From the NCBI RefSeq assembly GCF_030689685.1, contig NZ_JAUYEY010000019.1, positions 1-64,000 of the forward strand: a DNA stretch of 64,000 nucleotides, written 5' to 3'. A model generated the notes under the pieces. That model was not told the DNA's origin and did not search any database. It saw nothing but the letters and a program-made list of their open reading frames with translations. The position numbers and the translations under genes were made by a program. Positions 38,733 through 47,095 of this stretch are shown piece by piece (position 1 is the stretch's first letter; every line of letters starts with the position of its first letter). The DNA is from Polaromonas sp. GTDB lineage: Bacteria; Pseudomonadota; Gammaproteobacteria; Burkholderiales; Burkholderiaceae_C.

Positions 38733-40143
38733 ACACCCGCCCCGGGTTCATCAGATTATCGGGATCCAGGCCCTGCTTGATCGCGCGCATCATGCCAAGT
38801 GCGACCGGCGATTTGTGTTTCGGCAGGGTGTTGACCTTGAGGCTGCCGACACCATGCTCGGCCGAGATCGAACCGCGGTAACGGTCCACCACCTCGTAGA
38901 CCACGGCATTCATGGGCGCTTCCTGCTCGTTGAGGAAACGCGCCTGGTCCTCGTTCTCGGGCGCCTGCACGTTGTAGTGCAGGTTGCCGTCACCCAGGTG
39001 GCCATAGACCACCAGGCGAGCGCCGGGGAAGCGGGCTAGCAGCAGGGCGTTGGTCTCTTCCACAAACGCGGGAATGCGCGAAACATTGATCGAGATGTCG
39101 TGTTTGATGTTCAGGCCCTCTTCGGCCTGCGCCAGCGGAATGCTTTCGCGGATGTGCCACAGCGCATGCGCCTGGGCCATGCTTTCGGCCACCACCGCAT
39201 CGCTGACGCAGCCGGCTTCCATGGCGGCTTCGAGCAGGCGCTCAAAACATTCCCGCGCATGCGTTTCCGATTCGTTGTCCGAATTCTCCAGCACCACGGC
39301 CCAGGCCGACTCCTGCCAGAAGGGCACACGCTGCTGTGGAAAATGTTTGGCCACCAGGCCGAGCGCGAACTGGCCCATGACCTCGAAGCCGGTCAGGCCA
39401 GCACCCAGGTGTTCATGCGCCAGGCCCAGCAACTGCACCGCAGCTTCGAGCGAAGGCACGGCGGCAAAAGCGGTGAGCTGGGCTTTGGGTAGGGGATACA
39501 GCTTCATGGTCGCGCCGGTGATGACGCCCAAGGTGCCTTCGCTGCCGATGAACAGATGGCGCAGGTCGTAGCCGGTGTTGTCTTTGCGCAGGCCAGTGAG
39601 GCCATCCCAGATCTCGCCCTGCGCCGTCACGACCTCCAGCCCGAGGCAGAGTTCACGGGTGTTGCCGTAACGCACGACCTGGGTGCCGCCGGCATTGGTG
39701 CCGAGGTTGCCGCCTATGGTGCAACTGCCCTCCGAGGCCAGGCTCAGCGGGAACAGAAAGCCGGCTTGTTCGCAGGCTTCCTGCAGGTTTTGCAACACGC
39801 AGCCGGCATCGACGGTGATGGTCAGGTTGCCGGCATCGAGCGTGCGCACCTGGTTCATGCGTGTCAGGCTCAGCACGACCTGTGTACCGCTGGCGTCCGG
39901 CGTTGACCCGACCACCATGCCGGTGTTGCCACCTTGCGGCACCATGCTGACGCGGGCGGCGGCGCAGGCTTTCACCACCGCAGCGACTTCCGCCGTAGAG
40001 CCGGGGCGCACCACAGCCAGGGCCTTGCCGGTTTCGCGCCGGCGCCAGTCCTGCACCCAGGCGGTCAGGTCGCCCTCGGTCAGGACGTTGGGCGCGCCGA
40101 CGATCTGGCGCAGCGATTCAATCAGTTCGTTGTGTGTGCTCAC
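38722..40143 (-). CDS. FAD-linked oxidase, GlcD / D-2-hydroxyglutarate dehydrogenase type
   Basis: A 473-residue FAD_binding_4/FAD-oxidase_C protein. VVRPGSTAEVAAVVKACAAA and MVPQGGNTGMVVGSTPDAS form the FAD site; the C-terminal domain has YGHLGDGNLHYNVQAP with metal His and ISAEHGVGSLKV. The family oxidises D-2-hydroxyacids such as D-lactate, glycolate or D-2-hydroxyglutarate; which one is unclear. It ends inside the ccd palindrome and overlaps the DUF2069 gene by four bases. Confidence 0.88.
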   Translation of the reverse strand: MSTHNELIESLRQIVGAPNVLTEGDLTAWVQDWRRRETGKALAVVRPGSTAEVAAVVKACAAARVSMVPQGGNTGMVVGSTPDASGTQVVLSLTRMNQVRTLDAGNLTITVDAGCVLQNLQEACEQAGFLFPLSLASEGSCTIGGNLGTNAGGTQVVRYGNTRELCLGLEVVTAQGEIWDGLTGLRKDNTGYDLRHLFIGSEGTLGVITGATMKLYPLPKAQLTAFAAVPSLEAAVQLLGLAHEHLGAGLTGFEVMGQFALGLVAKHFPQQRVPFWQESAWAVVLENSDNESETHARECFERLLEAAMEAGCVSDAVVAESMAQAHALWHIRESIPLAQAEEGLNIKHDISINVSRIPAFVEETNALLLARFPGARLVVYGHLGDGNLHYNVQAPENEDQARFLNEQEAPMNAVVYEVVDRYRGSISAEHGVGSLKVNTLPKHKSPVALGMMRAIKQGLDPDNLMNPGRVLRI

Positions 40144-40535
40144 GGTGTTTGGGCTTGCGGTTCAGGAATCGTCTGGGTTTTTGCGTTTTTCAGGCGAATC
40201 CGCACATGCATCGCGCAGGCGGTGAACAGCAGCAAGCACAGTGCCACTTCAATCATCGCCAGGTAGTTGCCGGGCGGCTTGTCGCTCCAGGCGCGCACCA
40301 CGCCTTCGGTGAAGTAGAGCCAGACCATCAGGCTGAGCCAGCGGTAGGTGTACATGCGGTTTTTCAGCAGGCCGGCCAGCGGAATACACAGCGGCAGCAC
40401 CTTCAGCGCCAGCAGCGAGCCGCCCGGGCGAATCGGCGCCAGCCACATCTCCCAGGCCAGGCCCAGCACGATCAGGCCGCCGAGGCTGCCCAGGGCCAGC
40501 CAGCGGGTGGCGTCGATTTGCGTGGTTTTGTTCAT
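40140..40535 (-). CDS. DUF2069 membrane protein
   Basis: About 131 residues with four membrane helices (WLALGSLGGLIVLGLAW, LLALKVLPLCIPLAGLL, YTYRWLSLMVWLYFTEG, MIEVALCLLLFTACAMHV) as in DUF2069, a family of unknown function next to wrbA or yihY-type genes in betaproteobacteria. The start at MNKTTQID (40535) is chosen; ATGs at 40550 and 40553 are possible and would overlap the divergent yihY promoter region. Coupled to the FAD oxidase by overlap. Confidence 0.78.
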   Translation of the reverse strand: MNKTTQIDATRWLALGSLGGLIVLGLAWEMWLAPIRPGGSLLALKVLPLCIPLAGLLKNRMYTYRWLSLMVWLYFTEGVVRAWSDKPPGNYLAMIEVALCLLLFTACAMHVRIRLKNAKTQTIPEPQAQTP

Positions 40536-40570
40536 GGGGGAGGGGGTCATCATTTGCACAGGTCGATGGC

Positions 40571-41797
40571 ATGATACCGGGGATGACATTCAAGCAGTCC
40601 CTGCAGCAGTTATTGACGGACCTCTCGCACTTTCCCTGGCGCGACACCGCCTTCACGCTGCGCCAGCGTTTTCGCGAAGACCACATGGGCCTGACGGCCA
40701 GCAGCCTGACCTTCACCACCAGCATTGCGCTGGTGCCGTTTTTTACGGTAGCACTGGCGATCTTCACGGCGTTTCCGATGTTTTCCAAGCTGCAGGGGGC
40801 GCTGCAGGTCTGGCTGGTCAACAGCCTGATCCCGGACAACATCTCGCGCCAGGTGCTCGGTTACCTGACCCAGTTCGCCCGTCAGGCCAACAAGCTGGGC
40901 GTGGCTGGCCTGGCGGTGCTGCTGGGCACGGCGATTGCGCTGATCCTGACCATAGACCGCACGCTCAACGGCATCTGGCGCGTGAAAAAGCCGCGGCCGT
41001 TGGCGCAGCGTGTGCTGATCTACTGGGCGGCCATCACGCTGGGCCCGCTGGTGCTGGGTGCCAGTCTGGCGGTCACCTCCTATGTGATCTCGGGCTCGCG
41101 TGGCGTCGTCAGCACCATGCCGGGCGGGCTGCGCGTGTTACTGGACATCCTGCAGTTCTTCCTGCTGGCCGGCGGCATGGCGGCGCTGTACCGTTACGTG
41201 CCCAACACCTTTGTGCGCTGGTCGCATGCCTGGGTAGGCGGGCTGTTTGTGGCGGCCGGGATCGAACTGGCCAAAAAGCTGCTGAGCCTGTACCTGAGCA
41301 GTGTGCCGACTTATTCGCTGGTCTACGGCGCGTTTGCCACGCTGCCGATTTTGCTGGTCTGGATTTATGTGGCCTGGGTCATCGTATTGCTGGGCGCAGT
41401 GATCGCGGCCTACCTGCCCAGCCTGCTGGCCGGCGTGGCGCGACGCGGCAGTGCGCACGGCTGGCAGTTCCAGCTCGCGGTGGAACTGCTGCAGCAACTT
41501 CACCTGGCGCGCAGTACCACACGCATCGGGCTGGAAGCGTCGGAGCTGGCAAAGGCGCTTCAGGTCGATGTGTTGCAGTTAGAGCCCGTGCTGGAAACCT
41601 TGATGTCTTTGGACTGGATCGGCCAGTTGACCGACCCCGACGACGAGAAGGAAGCGCGCTACCTGTTGCTGGCCGACCCGGATGCGACCCGGCTGGCGCC
41701 GCTGATGGCGCAGTTGCTGCTCAGCCGCGATCCGTCCATGGAAAATTTATGGGAAAACGGCCGTTTCCCCATGCTGCGCCTGCGTGACGTGTTATGA
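40571..41797 (+). CDS. YihY/BrkB-family inner-membrane protein
   Basis: A 408-residue UPF0761/YihY protein. The family block FREDHMGLTASSLTFTTSIA and ALVPFFTVALAIFTAFPMF open a six-helix region; YGAFATLPILLVWIYVAWVI is the other signature. The C-terminal 120 residues are a winged-helix-like extension (ELAKALQVDVLQLEPVLETL) common in betaproteobacteria. Once misnamed ribonuclease BN; function not established. Divergent from DUF2069 with starts only about 35 bases apart. Confidence 0.88.
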   Translation: MIPGMTFKQSLQQLLTDLSHFPWRDTAFTLRQRFREDHMGLTASSLTFTTSIALVPFFTVALAIFTAFPMFSKLQGALQVWLVNSLIPDNISRQVLGYLTQFARQANKLGVAGLAVLLGTAIALILTIDRTLNGIWRVKKPRPLAQRVLIYWAAITLGPLVLGASLAVTSYVISGSRGVVSTMPGGLRVLLDILQFFLLAGGMAALYRYVPNTFVRWSHAWVGGLFVAAGIELAKKLLSLYLSSVPTYSLVYGAFATLPILLVWIYVAWVIVLLGAVIAAYLPSLLAGVARRGSAHGWQFQLAVELLQQLHLARSTTRIGLEASELAKALQVDVLQLEPVLETLMSLDWIGQLTDPDDEKEARYLLLADPDATRLAPLMAQLLLSRDPSMENLWENGRFPMLRLRDVL

Positions 41798-41808
41798 AAT
41801 TGATAGCA
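41752..41808 (-). repeat. 55-bp dispersed element, copy E (degenerate)
   Basis: On the minus strand TTTGCTATCAATTTCATAAC keeps the head, and CATGGGGAAACGGCCGTTTT parallels the tail. It overlaps the last codons and the stop of yihY and faces the convergent RraA-like gene. Confidence 0.45.
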
Positions 41809-41827
41809 AATCGAAGGCGCGACGGAC

Positions 41828-42556
41828 TCAGTTGGCCGTTTTTTTAGCCGCCTCATAACGCGCCTTGTTCTCTACATTCGGCGGGTACAACCCCGGCAGC
41901 GAAGCGCCAGCCTCGACCTCGGCCATGATCCAGGCCTCCAGCTTTTCCTGCTCGGGCGCCAGCGTGAGCATTTCGTCCAGCAGCGCCGCCGGGATCAGCA
42001 CCGCGCCGTCGTCATCGACCACCACCACATCGCCGGGAAATACCGCGACGCCGCCGCAGGCAATCGGCTGCTGCCAGGCCACAAAGGTCAGGCCCGCCAC
42101 CGAAGGCGGCGCGGCCGCACCATGGCACCAGACCGGCAGGCCGGTCGCCAGCACGCCCGCCTGGTCGCGCACCACGCCGTCGGTCACCAGTGCGGCCACG
42201 CCGCGTTTGCCCATGCGGGCGCAAAGAATGTCGCCGAAGATGCCGGCGTCAGCCACGCCCATGGCGTCCACCACGGCAATGCAGCCCGCCGGCATGTCCT
42301 CGATTGCGGCGCGGGTGGAGATTGGTGAGGACCACGATTCCGGCGTGGCCAAGTCTTCCCGAGCCGGCACAAAGCGCAGTGTGAAAGCACGCCCGACCAA
42401 GCGCGGCTGACCAGTACGCAGCGGCCGCGCGCCGCGCAGCCAGACATTGCGCAAGCCTTTTTTTAGCAGTAGCGTGGTCAGCGTGGCGGTGGTGATGCCC
42501 GAGAGAATCTCTACAGCCCGGGCGTCGAGCTGCATGGGGATGGCGTTGGCGGTCAT
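41828..42556 (-). CDS. RraA-like / dimethylmenaquinone methyltransferase family protein
   Basis: A 242-residue RraA-fold protein: ATLTTLLLKKGLRNVWLRGA, CIAVVDAMGVADAGIFGDIL, RGVAALVTDGVVRD (substrate loop with Arg/Asp) and GDVVVVDDDGAVLIPAALLD. Members act as RNase E inhibitors or as HMG/CHA aldolases and oxaloacetate decarboxylases; the C-terminal extension (about 40 residues) and catabolic neighbours favour an aldolase-type enzyme. ATG overlaps the preceding stop by one base. Confidence 0.82.
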   Translation of the reverse strand: MTANAIPMQLDARAVEILSGITTATLTTLLLKKGLRNVWLRGARPLRTGQPRLVGRAFTLRFVPAREDLATPESWSSPISTRAAIEDMPAGCIAVVDAMGVADAGIFGDILCARMGKRGVAALVTDGVVRDQAGVLATGLPVWCHGAAAPPSVAGLTFVAWQQPIACGGVAVFPGDVVVVDDDGAVLIPAALLDEMLTLAPEQEKLEAWIMAEVEAGASLPGLYPPNVENKARYEAAKKTAN

Positions 42557-42906
42557 CAGATATTCACCTTGCCGGTCCAGATGTCTTTGTACATGACCCA
42601 GTCGCCCATGAAGCTGTAGAGCGGGCGCTTGAAGGAGGCGGGCTTGTTTTTCTCGAACACGAAATGGCCGACCCAGGCAAAACCGTAGCCGCAGAGCAGG
42701 CCGGCCAGCAGCCACCAGGGGTTGCGGGTGACTGCTGCGGCCGCCAGGCACAGCAGCGCCAGCGTCGAGCCGGCGAAGTGCAGGCGGCGGCAGGTGCGGT
42801 CGCTGTGTTCGGTCAGATAAAAGGGGTAGAACTCGGCAAAACTCCCGAAGGCTCTGGCGTCGGTGGCGCCCGCTTGCGGCTGGGCGCTGGGGTGGGTGTT
42901 GTCCAT
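42556..42906 (-). CDS. DUF962 / Mpo1-like membrane protein
   Basis: A 116-residue protein of the Mpo1/YGL010w family: SFAEFYPFYLTEHSDRTCRR, LHFAGSTLALLCLAAAAVTR and WVGHFVFEKNKPASFKRPLY with conserved His residues. In yeast Mpo1 is an iron-dependent dioxygenase in 2-hydroxy fatty acid alpha-oxidation; bacterial roles are untested. CAGGAGA precedes the ATG. It lies between the P450 and RraA-like genes on the same strand. Confidence 0.83.
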   Translation of the reverse strand: MDNTHPSAQPQAGATDARAFGSFAEFYPFYLTEHSDRTCRRLHFAGSTLALLCLAAAAVTRNPWWLLAGLLCGYGFAWVGHFVFEKNKPASFKRPLYSFMGDWVMYKDIWTGKVNI

Positions 42907-42962
42907 GGCGGGTCTCCTGTCGAATGGTTGTGGCCCATGATAGCCACAGCGGCTCCCCGAGA

Positions 42963-44267
42963 TCAAGCGATTGAAAACGGCGCCTTCAGAAAGCCCCGAA
43001 AGCGCGCCCGCCCGCCACGCGTCGGCGCGGCGCTCAGCACATAGTCCGGAAAGCGCTGCAGAAAACGCCCGACGGCGATCCGGCCTTCGAGCCGCGCCAG
43101 GCTCAAGCCCGCGCACTGGTGGATGCCAAAACCGAAGGCCAGATGGCGGTTGTTCTCGCGCGCCAGGTCCAGTTGCTCGGGGTGGGCAAACTGCGCCGGG
43201 TCGCGGTTCGCCGCGCCTATACACAGTGTCAGCAACGTGCCTTCTGGCAGGTCCACGCCGCCCACCTGACAGGCCTTGATGGCGCGGCGGTTGCTGAGCT
43301 GGTTGGACGACTCGAAACGCAGGAATTCGTCGATTTCCACAGTCAAATCGGCCTCCAGCCCATGTCCAGGCTGGCTAGATAGCTTCACTTTTGATAGCAG
43401 TTGGGCCTTTGCCTGCGGCCATTCTTGCAGCGCGACCAGCGCATTGCCGATCAGGTTGGTGGTGGTCTCATGGCCGGCGTTGAGGATGAAGACACAGTTT
43501 TGCAGCAGCTCGGTCTCGCTGAGTTGCTCGCCGGCGACCAGCCCCTCGGGCGAGTCCCTGTTTTCGCCCTGGATCAACCGCGTCAGCACATCGTGCTCCG
43601 GGTCGCCCGGATGTTGGCGGCGTTCAGCCACCAGCGTTGTGAGGTAGGTCGTGAACTCGCTGACGCTGCGGTTGCCCAGCGCTTCCTGTTCGGGCGTGAG
43701 CCTGGGCTCCAGCGCGCCCAAAATGGCCAGCGACCAGTCGCGCAGCGGCCTGCGGTTGGCATGTGGCACGCCCAGCAGGTTGCCGATGATTTCGACCGGG
43801 ATCGCCGAGGCGAAGTCCTCGATCAGGTCGCCGCCGCCTTGGGCTGCGAGGGCGTCCAGCAAGCCGTCCACGAGGGTGATCAAGCCGGGTTCCATGTCGG
43901 CGATGGCGCGGCGCGTCAGCGCGCCCATGATGAGCTTGCGCACGCGTGTGTGCAGCGGCGGGTCGTTGAAGACCAGGCTGGTCGTGTGGTGCGCCAGCAG
44001 CGGCGAGCCGGCTCCATACTTGGGCGTGAACTCCACCTTCTTGTCCGAGCTGAAGGTCTGCGCATCGCGGTAGACCGCCACGATGTCGGCGTAACGCGTC
44101 AAAAAGTACGAACCATCGGGCATGCGCCGCACCGGTTCATGTTCGCGCAGCCAGGCGTACACCGGGTAGGGGTTGGCATAAAAGTCGGCAGGCAGGGCAC
44201 GCAGGTCGAGATCCGTCGCGATCTCGCGCGCGCGTTCGGGCGTCATGGCCGGGGTGCTGACGCTCAT
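42963..44267 (-). CDS. Cytochrome P450
   Basis: A 434-residue soluble bacterial P450 with I-helix NAGHETTTNLIG, K-helix ExxR in DEFLRFESSNQ and the heme loop FGFGIHQCAGLSLARLEG with the Cys ligand. Between ALQEWPQAKAQLL and VEIDEFLR there are about ten extra residues encoded by a dispersed element (43345-43401). Its start lies next to and overlaps an alpha/beta hydrolase gene (ATGA). A ferredoxin partner is not in the window. The substrate is unknown. Confidence 0.92.
   Translation of the reverse strand: MSVSTPAMTPERAREIATDLDLRALPADFYANPYPVYAWLREHEPVRRMPDGSYFLTRYADIVAVYRDAQTFSSDKKVEFTPKYGAGSPLLAHHTTSLVFNDPPLHTRVRKLIMGALTRRAIADMEPGLITLVDGLLDALAAQGGGDLIEDFASAIPVEIIGNLLGVPHANRRPLRDWSLAILGALEPRLTPEQEALGNRSVSEFTTYLTTLVAERRQHPGDPEHDVLTRLIQGENRDSPEGLVAGEQLSETELLQNCVFILNAGHETTTNLIGNALVALQEWPQAKAQLLSKVKLSSQPGHGLEADLTVEIDEFLRFESSNQLSNRRAIKACQVGGVDLPEGTLLTLCIGAANRDPAQFAHPEQLDLARENNRHLAFGFGIHQCAGLSLARLEGRIAVGRFLQRFPDYVLSAAPTRGGRARFRGFLKAPFSIA
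43345..43401 (-). repeat. 55-bp dispersed element, copy F, inside the P450 gene
   Basis: On the minus strand ACTGCTATCAAAAGTGAAGC, then CATGGGCTGGAGGCCGATTT, identical in tail to copy D at 35278 over 15 of 17 bases. Read in frame it encodes LLSKVKLSSQPGHGLEADL. Confidence 0.75.
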
Positions 44268-45082
44268 GTGCGCAAAAAGTCGCGCATCGCGAACAGCGTT
44301 TCTTCCGGCGCCTCGGTCATCTGGTGGTGGCCGACCGGGACCTTGACGAGTTGCACGAACTTGCCGCTGCTTTTTGCCTTCTCGATCAGCGGCTGCGCGG
44401 CCCTGGCCTGCGTCATCTGGTCCTGCGCACCGAGCAGGAAAAGCACCGGGCAGCTGATCTGCGTGATCGCCGTGTCACCGTTCGCATAACTGTCGCAAGC
44501 CATGAAGCCGCGGTGAAACACATTGACCTGGGTGTTGCTGGCGATCACGCGCCGGCCCAGCGCCATGCTGGCGCCGTGCACCCAGGTGCCGGGGCCCAGT
44601 GCCGAGGGCGGGGGGGCCAGGGTGCTGCGCGAAAAGATGTTGACCATCTCCAGCGCCTTCATCGGCTGGTTCAGCGCGGCGTCCAGCAGCGCGGCGGATA
44701 CCTTCATCGGAAAAGCCGTGCCGACCAGCACCAGGTGGCTGACCCGCTCTTTCAGCAGCGCGGCCGCTTCCAGCGCGATCAGCGAGCCCCAGCTATGGCC
44801 GACCAGCGCCGCGCGCTGCACGCCGGCGGCATCGAGCAGGGCCGCGACAAAGGCCGCGCCTTCCTCGACGCTGGACGGCGCCTCGCCGTCGCTTTTGCAG
44901 TGCCCGGGCAGGTCCACCGCCAGCACGTTCCAGCCGTGGTGGGCCAGGTAGCGGCTTTGCAGAATCCAGACGCTGTGGTCGTTGATCACGCCGTGGATGA
45001 AGACTACCGTGGGTTTGGCGGCATCGAAAGGCTTGCCGCCGGTGTAGCAGTAGGTGGGGTGGCCGTTGACCTGGAGAATCAT
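44264..45082 (-). CDS. Alpha/beta hydrolase
   Basis: A 272-residue hydrolase: VVFIHGVINDHSVWILQSRY (oxyanion HG), VLAVDLPGHCKSDG, nucleophile elbow GHSWGSLIALEA, LFLLGAQDQM (acid) and final His in VPVGHHQMTEAP. It is coupled by four-base overlaps both to metY upstream and P450 downstream, so the three are probably made together. Substrate unknown; esterase is the safest description. Confidence 0.88.
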   Translation of the reverse strand: MILQVNGHPTYCYTGGKPFDAAKPTVVFIHGVINDHSVWILQSRYLAHHGWNVLAVDLPGHCKSDGEAPSSVEEGAAFVAALLDAAGVQRAALVGHSWGSLIALEAAALLKERVSHLVLVGTAFPMKVSAALLDAALNQPMKALEMVNIFSRSTLAPPPSALGPGTWVHGASMALGRRVIASNTQVNVFHRGFMACDSYANGDTAITQISCPVLFLLGAQDQMTQARAAQPLIEKAKSSGKFVQLVKVPVGHHQMTEAPEETLFAMRDFLRT

Positions 45083-46377
45083 GCTGCTTTCTCCGCCGCC
45101 TTCAGCGCACGCTTGAGGTCGTCGATCAGATCGTCTGGGTCTTCGAGGCCGATGCTCAGGCGAATCGTGCCCTGGGTGATGCCGCCGGCCGCCAGCGCGT
45201 CGTCGCTCATGCGGAAGTGGGTGGTGCTGGCCGGGTGGATCACCAGGCTGCGGCAGTCGCCGACGTTGGCCAGATGGCTGAAGACCTTGAGCGTTTCGAT
45301 GAAGGCCTTGCCCTGCTCGCGGTGGCCTTTGATATCGAAGCTGAACACCGAGCCGGCGCCGCGCGGCAGCAGTTTTTTTGCCAGCGCATGGCTCGTGTGC
45401 GTGTCGAGCATGGGGTGGCCGACGCGCGAGACCAGCGGGTGGCTGGCCAGGAAGGCCACGACTTTTTCGGTGTTGCCCATGTGCCGTGCCATGCGTAGCG
45501 GCAAGGTCTCGATGCCCTGCAAAATCAGCCAGGCGGTGTGCGGGCTCATGCAGGCGCCGAAGTCGCGCAGGCCTTCACGCCGTGCGCGCAGCAAAAATGC
45601 GCCGACCGTGCTTTCCTCAGTAAACACCATGTTGTGAAAGCCGTCGTAGGCCTGGCTCAGTTCGGCGAATTTTCCCGACTTGTCCCAGTCGAAGCTGCCG
45701 CCGTCGACCACGATGCCGCCAATCACCGTGCCGTGGCCGCTCAAAAACTTGGTCGCCGAGTGGTACACGATGTCGGCGCCATGCTCGAACGGCTTGATCA
45801 GCCAGGGCGAGGTCAGCGTTGAGTCCACCAGCAGCGGCACGCCGGCCTCGTGCGCAATGGCCGAGACGGTGGGCATGTCCAGCACGTCGAGTCCAGGGTT
45901 GCCCACGGTCTCACCGAAGAAGAGTTTGGTCTCGGGCCGCACGGCGGCGCGCCAGCCATCGATGTCGCCGGGCTTGACGAAAGTGGTGTTTATGCCGAAG
46001 CGCCGCATCGTGTAGTGCAGCAGGTTCTGCGAGCCACCGTAAAGCGCGGTGGACGCCACGATGTGGGAGCCCGCACTCATCAGGGTGGCGATAGCCAGGT
46101 GCAGCGCCGCCTGGCCGCTGGCCGTGGCGATGGAGCCGATGCCGCCTTCGAGTGCGGCAACACGCTGCTCCAGCACCGCATTGGTCGGGTTGCTGATGCG
46201 TGAGTAGACGTGCCCGGCGCGCTCCAGGTTGAACAGGCTGGCCGCGTGGTCACTGGACTCGAAAACGAAGGAGGTGGTCAGGTGAATCGGCACAGCGCGC
46301 GCGCCGGTGGCCGGGTCGGGTGCAGCGCCGGCATGCAGGGCCAGCGTGTCAAAGCCCGGATCAGAGTAGCCAGACAT
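45079..46377 (-). CDS. metY: O-acetylhomoserine aminocarboxypropyltransferase/cysteine synthase family (MetY-type)
   Basis: A 432-residue Cys/Met metabolism PLP enzyme: FDTLALHAGAAPDPATGARA, RISNPTNAVLEQRVAALEGG, and the PLP lysine in VYHSATKFLSGHGTVIGG. The long form with GSEPS-free N-terminus fits O-acetylhomoserine sulfhydrylase, which makes homocysteine from O-acetylhomoserine and sulfide. First gene of a coupled run with a hydrolase and a P450. Confidence 0.9.
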   Translation of the reverse strand: MSGYSDPGFDTLALHAGAAPDPATGARAVPIHLTTSFVFESSDHAASLFNLERAGHVYSRISNPTNAVLEQRVAALEGGIGSIATASGQAALHLAIATLMSAGSHIVASTALYGGSQNLLHYTMRRFGINTTFVKPGDIDGWRAAVRPETKLFFGETVGNPGLDVLDMPTVSAIAHEAGVPLLVDSTLTSPWLIKPFEHGADIVYHSATKFLSGHGTVIGGIVVDGGSFDWDKSGKFAELSQAYDGFHNMVFTEESTVGAFLLRARREGLRDFGACMSPHTAWLILQGIETLPLRMARHMGNTEKVVAFLASHPLVSRVGHPMLDTHTSHALAKKLLPRGAGSVFSFDIKGHREQGKAFIETLKVFSHLANVGDCRSLVIHPASTTHFRMSDDALAAGGITQGTIRLSIGLEDPDDLIDDLKRALKAAEKAA

Positions 46378-46550
46378 GGAGTCTCCAGTAGTTGTCGGTC
46401 GGAATATGCCCGAAAAATGAGGCCAGCCTCCTGAAACAAATCACGATGGCCTGCCGGGGCATTGTGGGCTATATTTGAACTGAATTTTCCCCGAGCGGCA
46501 CCGGGGGAAAACCTGCAGACTGCCGAGACAAATTCCTGAAGGAACGCCCC

Positions 46551-47015
46551 ATGAAAGTCCTTGATATCCTGCGCGTCAAAGGCAACACCCTGTACACCGT
46601 CCAGTCCGACGAACCGCTGGCCAAGGCGGCCCAGATCATGGCTGAAAAAGACATTGGCTCACTGGTCGTCATGGACCACGGCGAGCTGGTCGGCATGCTG
46701 ACCTTTCGTGAGGTGATCCTGTGCATCGTGAAGAACGGCGGAGAGATCGGCGGCACATTGGTGCGTACGGCCATGGACGACGCACCGCTGACCTGCACCC
46801 CCGAGACCGAGATCGACGAGGTGCGCCGCATGATGCTGGGCCGCCATGCGCGCTACATGCCGGTGCTCAACAAGAAGGTGCTCGAAGGCGTGATTTCGTT
46901 TTACGACGTGGCCAAGGCGGTGGTCGACGGCCAGAACTTCGAAAACAAGATGCTCAAGGCTTATATCCGCGACTGGCCTGCTGAAGAAGACGAGACGCCA
47001 GAGACCAAGCTCTGA
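46551..47015 (+). CDS. CBS-domain protein
   Basis: 154 residues comprising a pair of CBS domains (LAKAAQIMAEKDIGSLVVMD, then TCTPETEIDEVRRMMLGRHA) and a short acidic tail. CBS pairs sense adenosyl ligands and adjust partner activity; stand-alone ones are common in Burkholderiales. It faces the FAD oxidase gene, with a dispersed element between the ends. Confidence 0.85.
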   Translation: MKVLDILRVKGNTLYTVQSDEPLAKAAQIMAEKDIGSLVVMDHGELVGMLTFREVILCIVKNGGEIGGTLVRTAMDDAPLTCTPETEIDEVRRMMLGRHARYMPVLNKKVLEGVISFYDVAKAVVDGQNFENKMLKAYIRDWPAEEDETPETKL

Positions 47016-47032
47016 GCGCAAACCACCACTAC

Positions 47033-47090
47033 TGCCCAGGCTCCTAGCCCTTGCTGTGCGAGCTTAGGCGGCTATCAAATCAGTAGCATG
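47033..47090 (-). repeat. 55-bp dispersed palindromic element, copy G
   Basis: On the minus strand CATGCTACTGATTTGATAGC at the head, GCTCGCAC core and AGGGCTAGGAGCCTGGGC tail. Located between the convergent CBS and FAD-oxidase genes. Confidence 0.65.
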
Positions 47091-47095
47091 GTGAT

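Noticed and set aside
46380..46550. SAM or other riboswitch upstream of metY
   Set aside because: No recognisable aptamer core; only weak hairpins.
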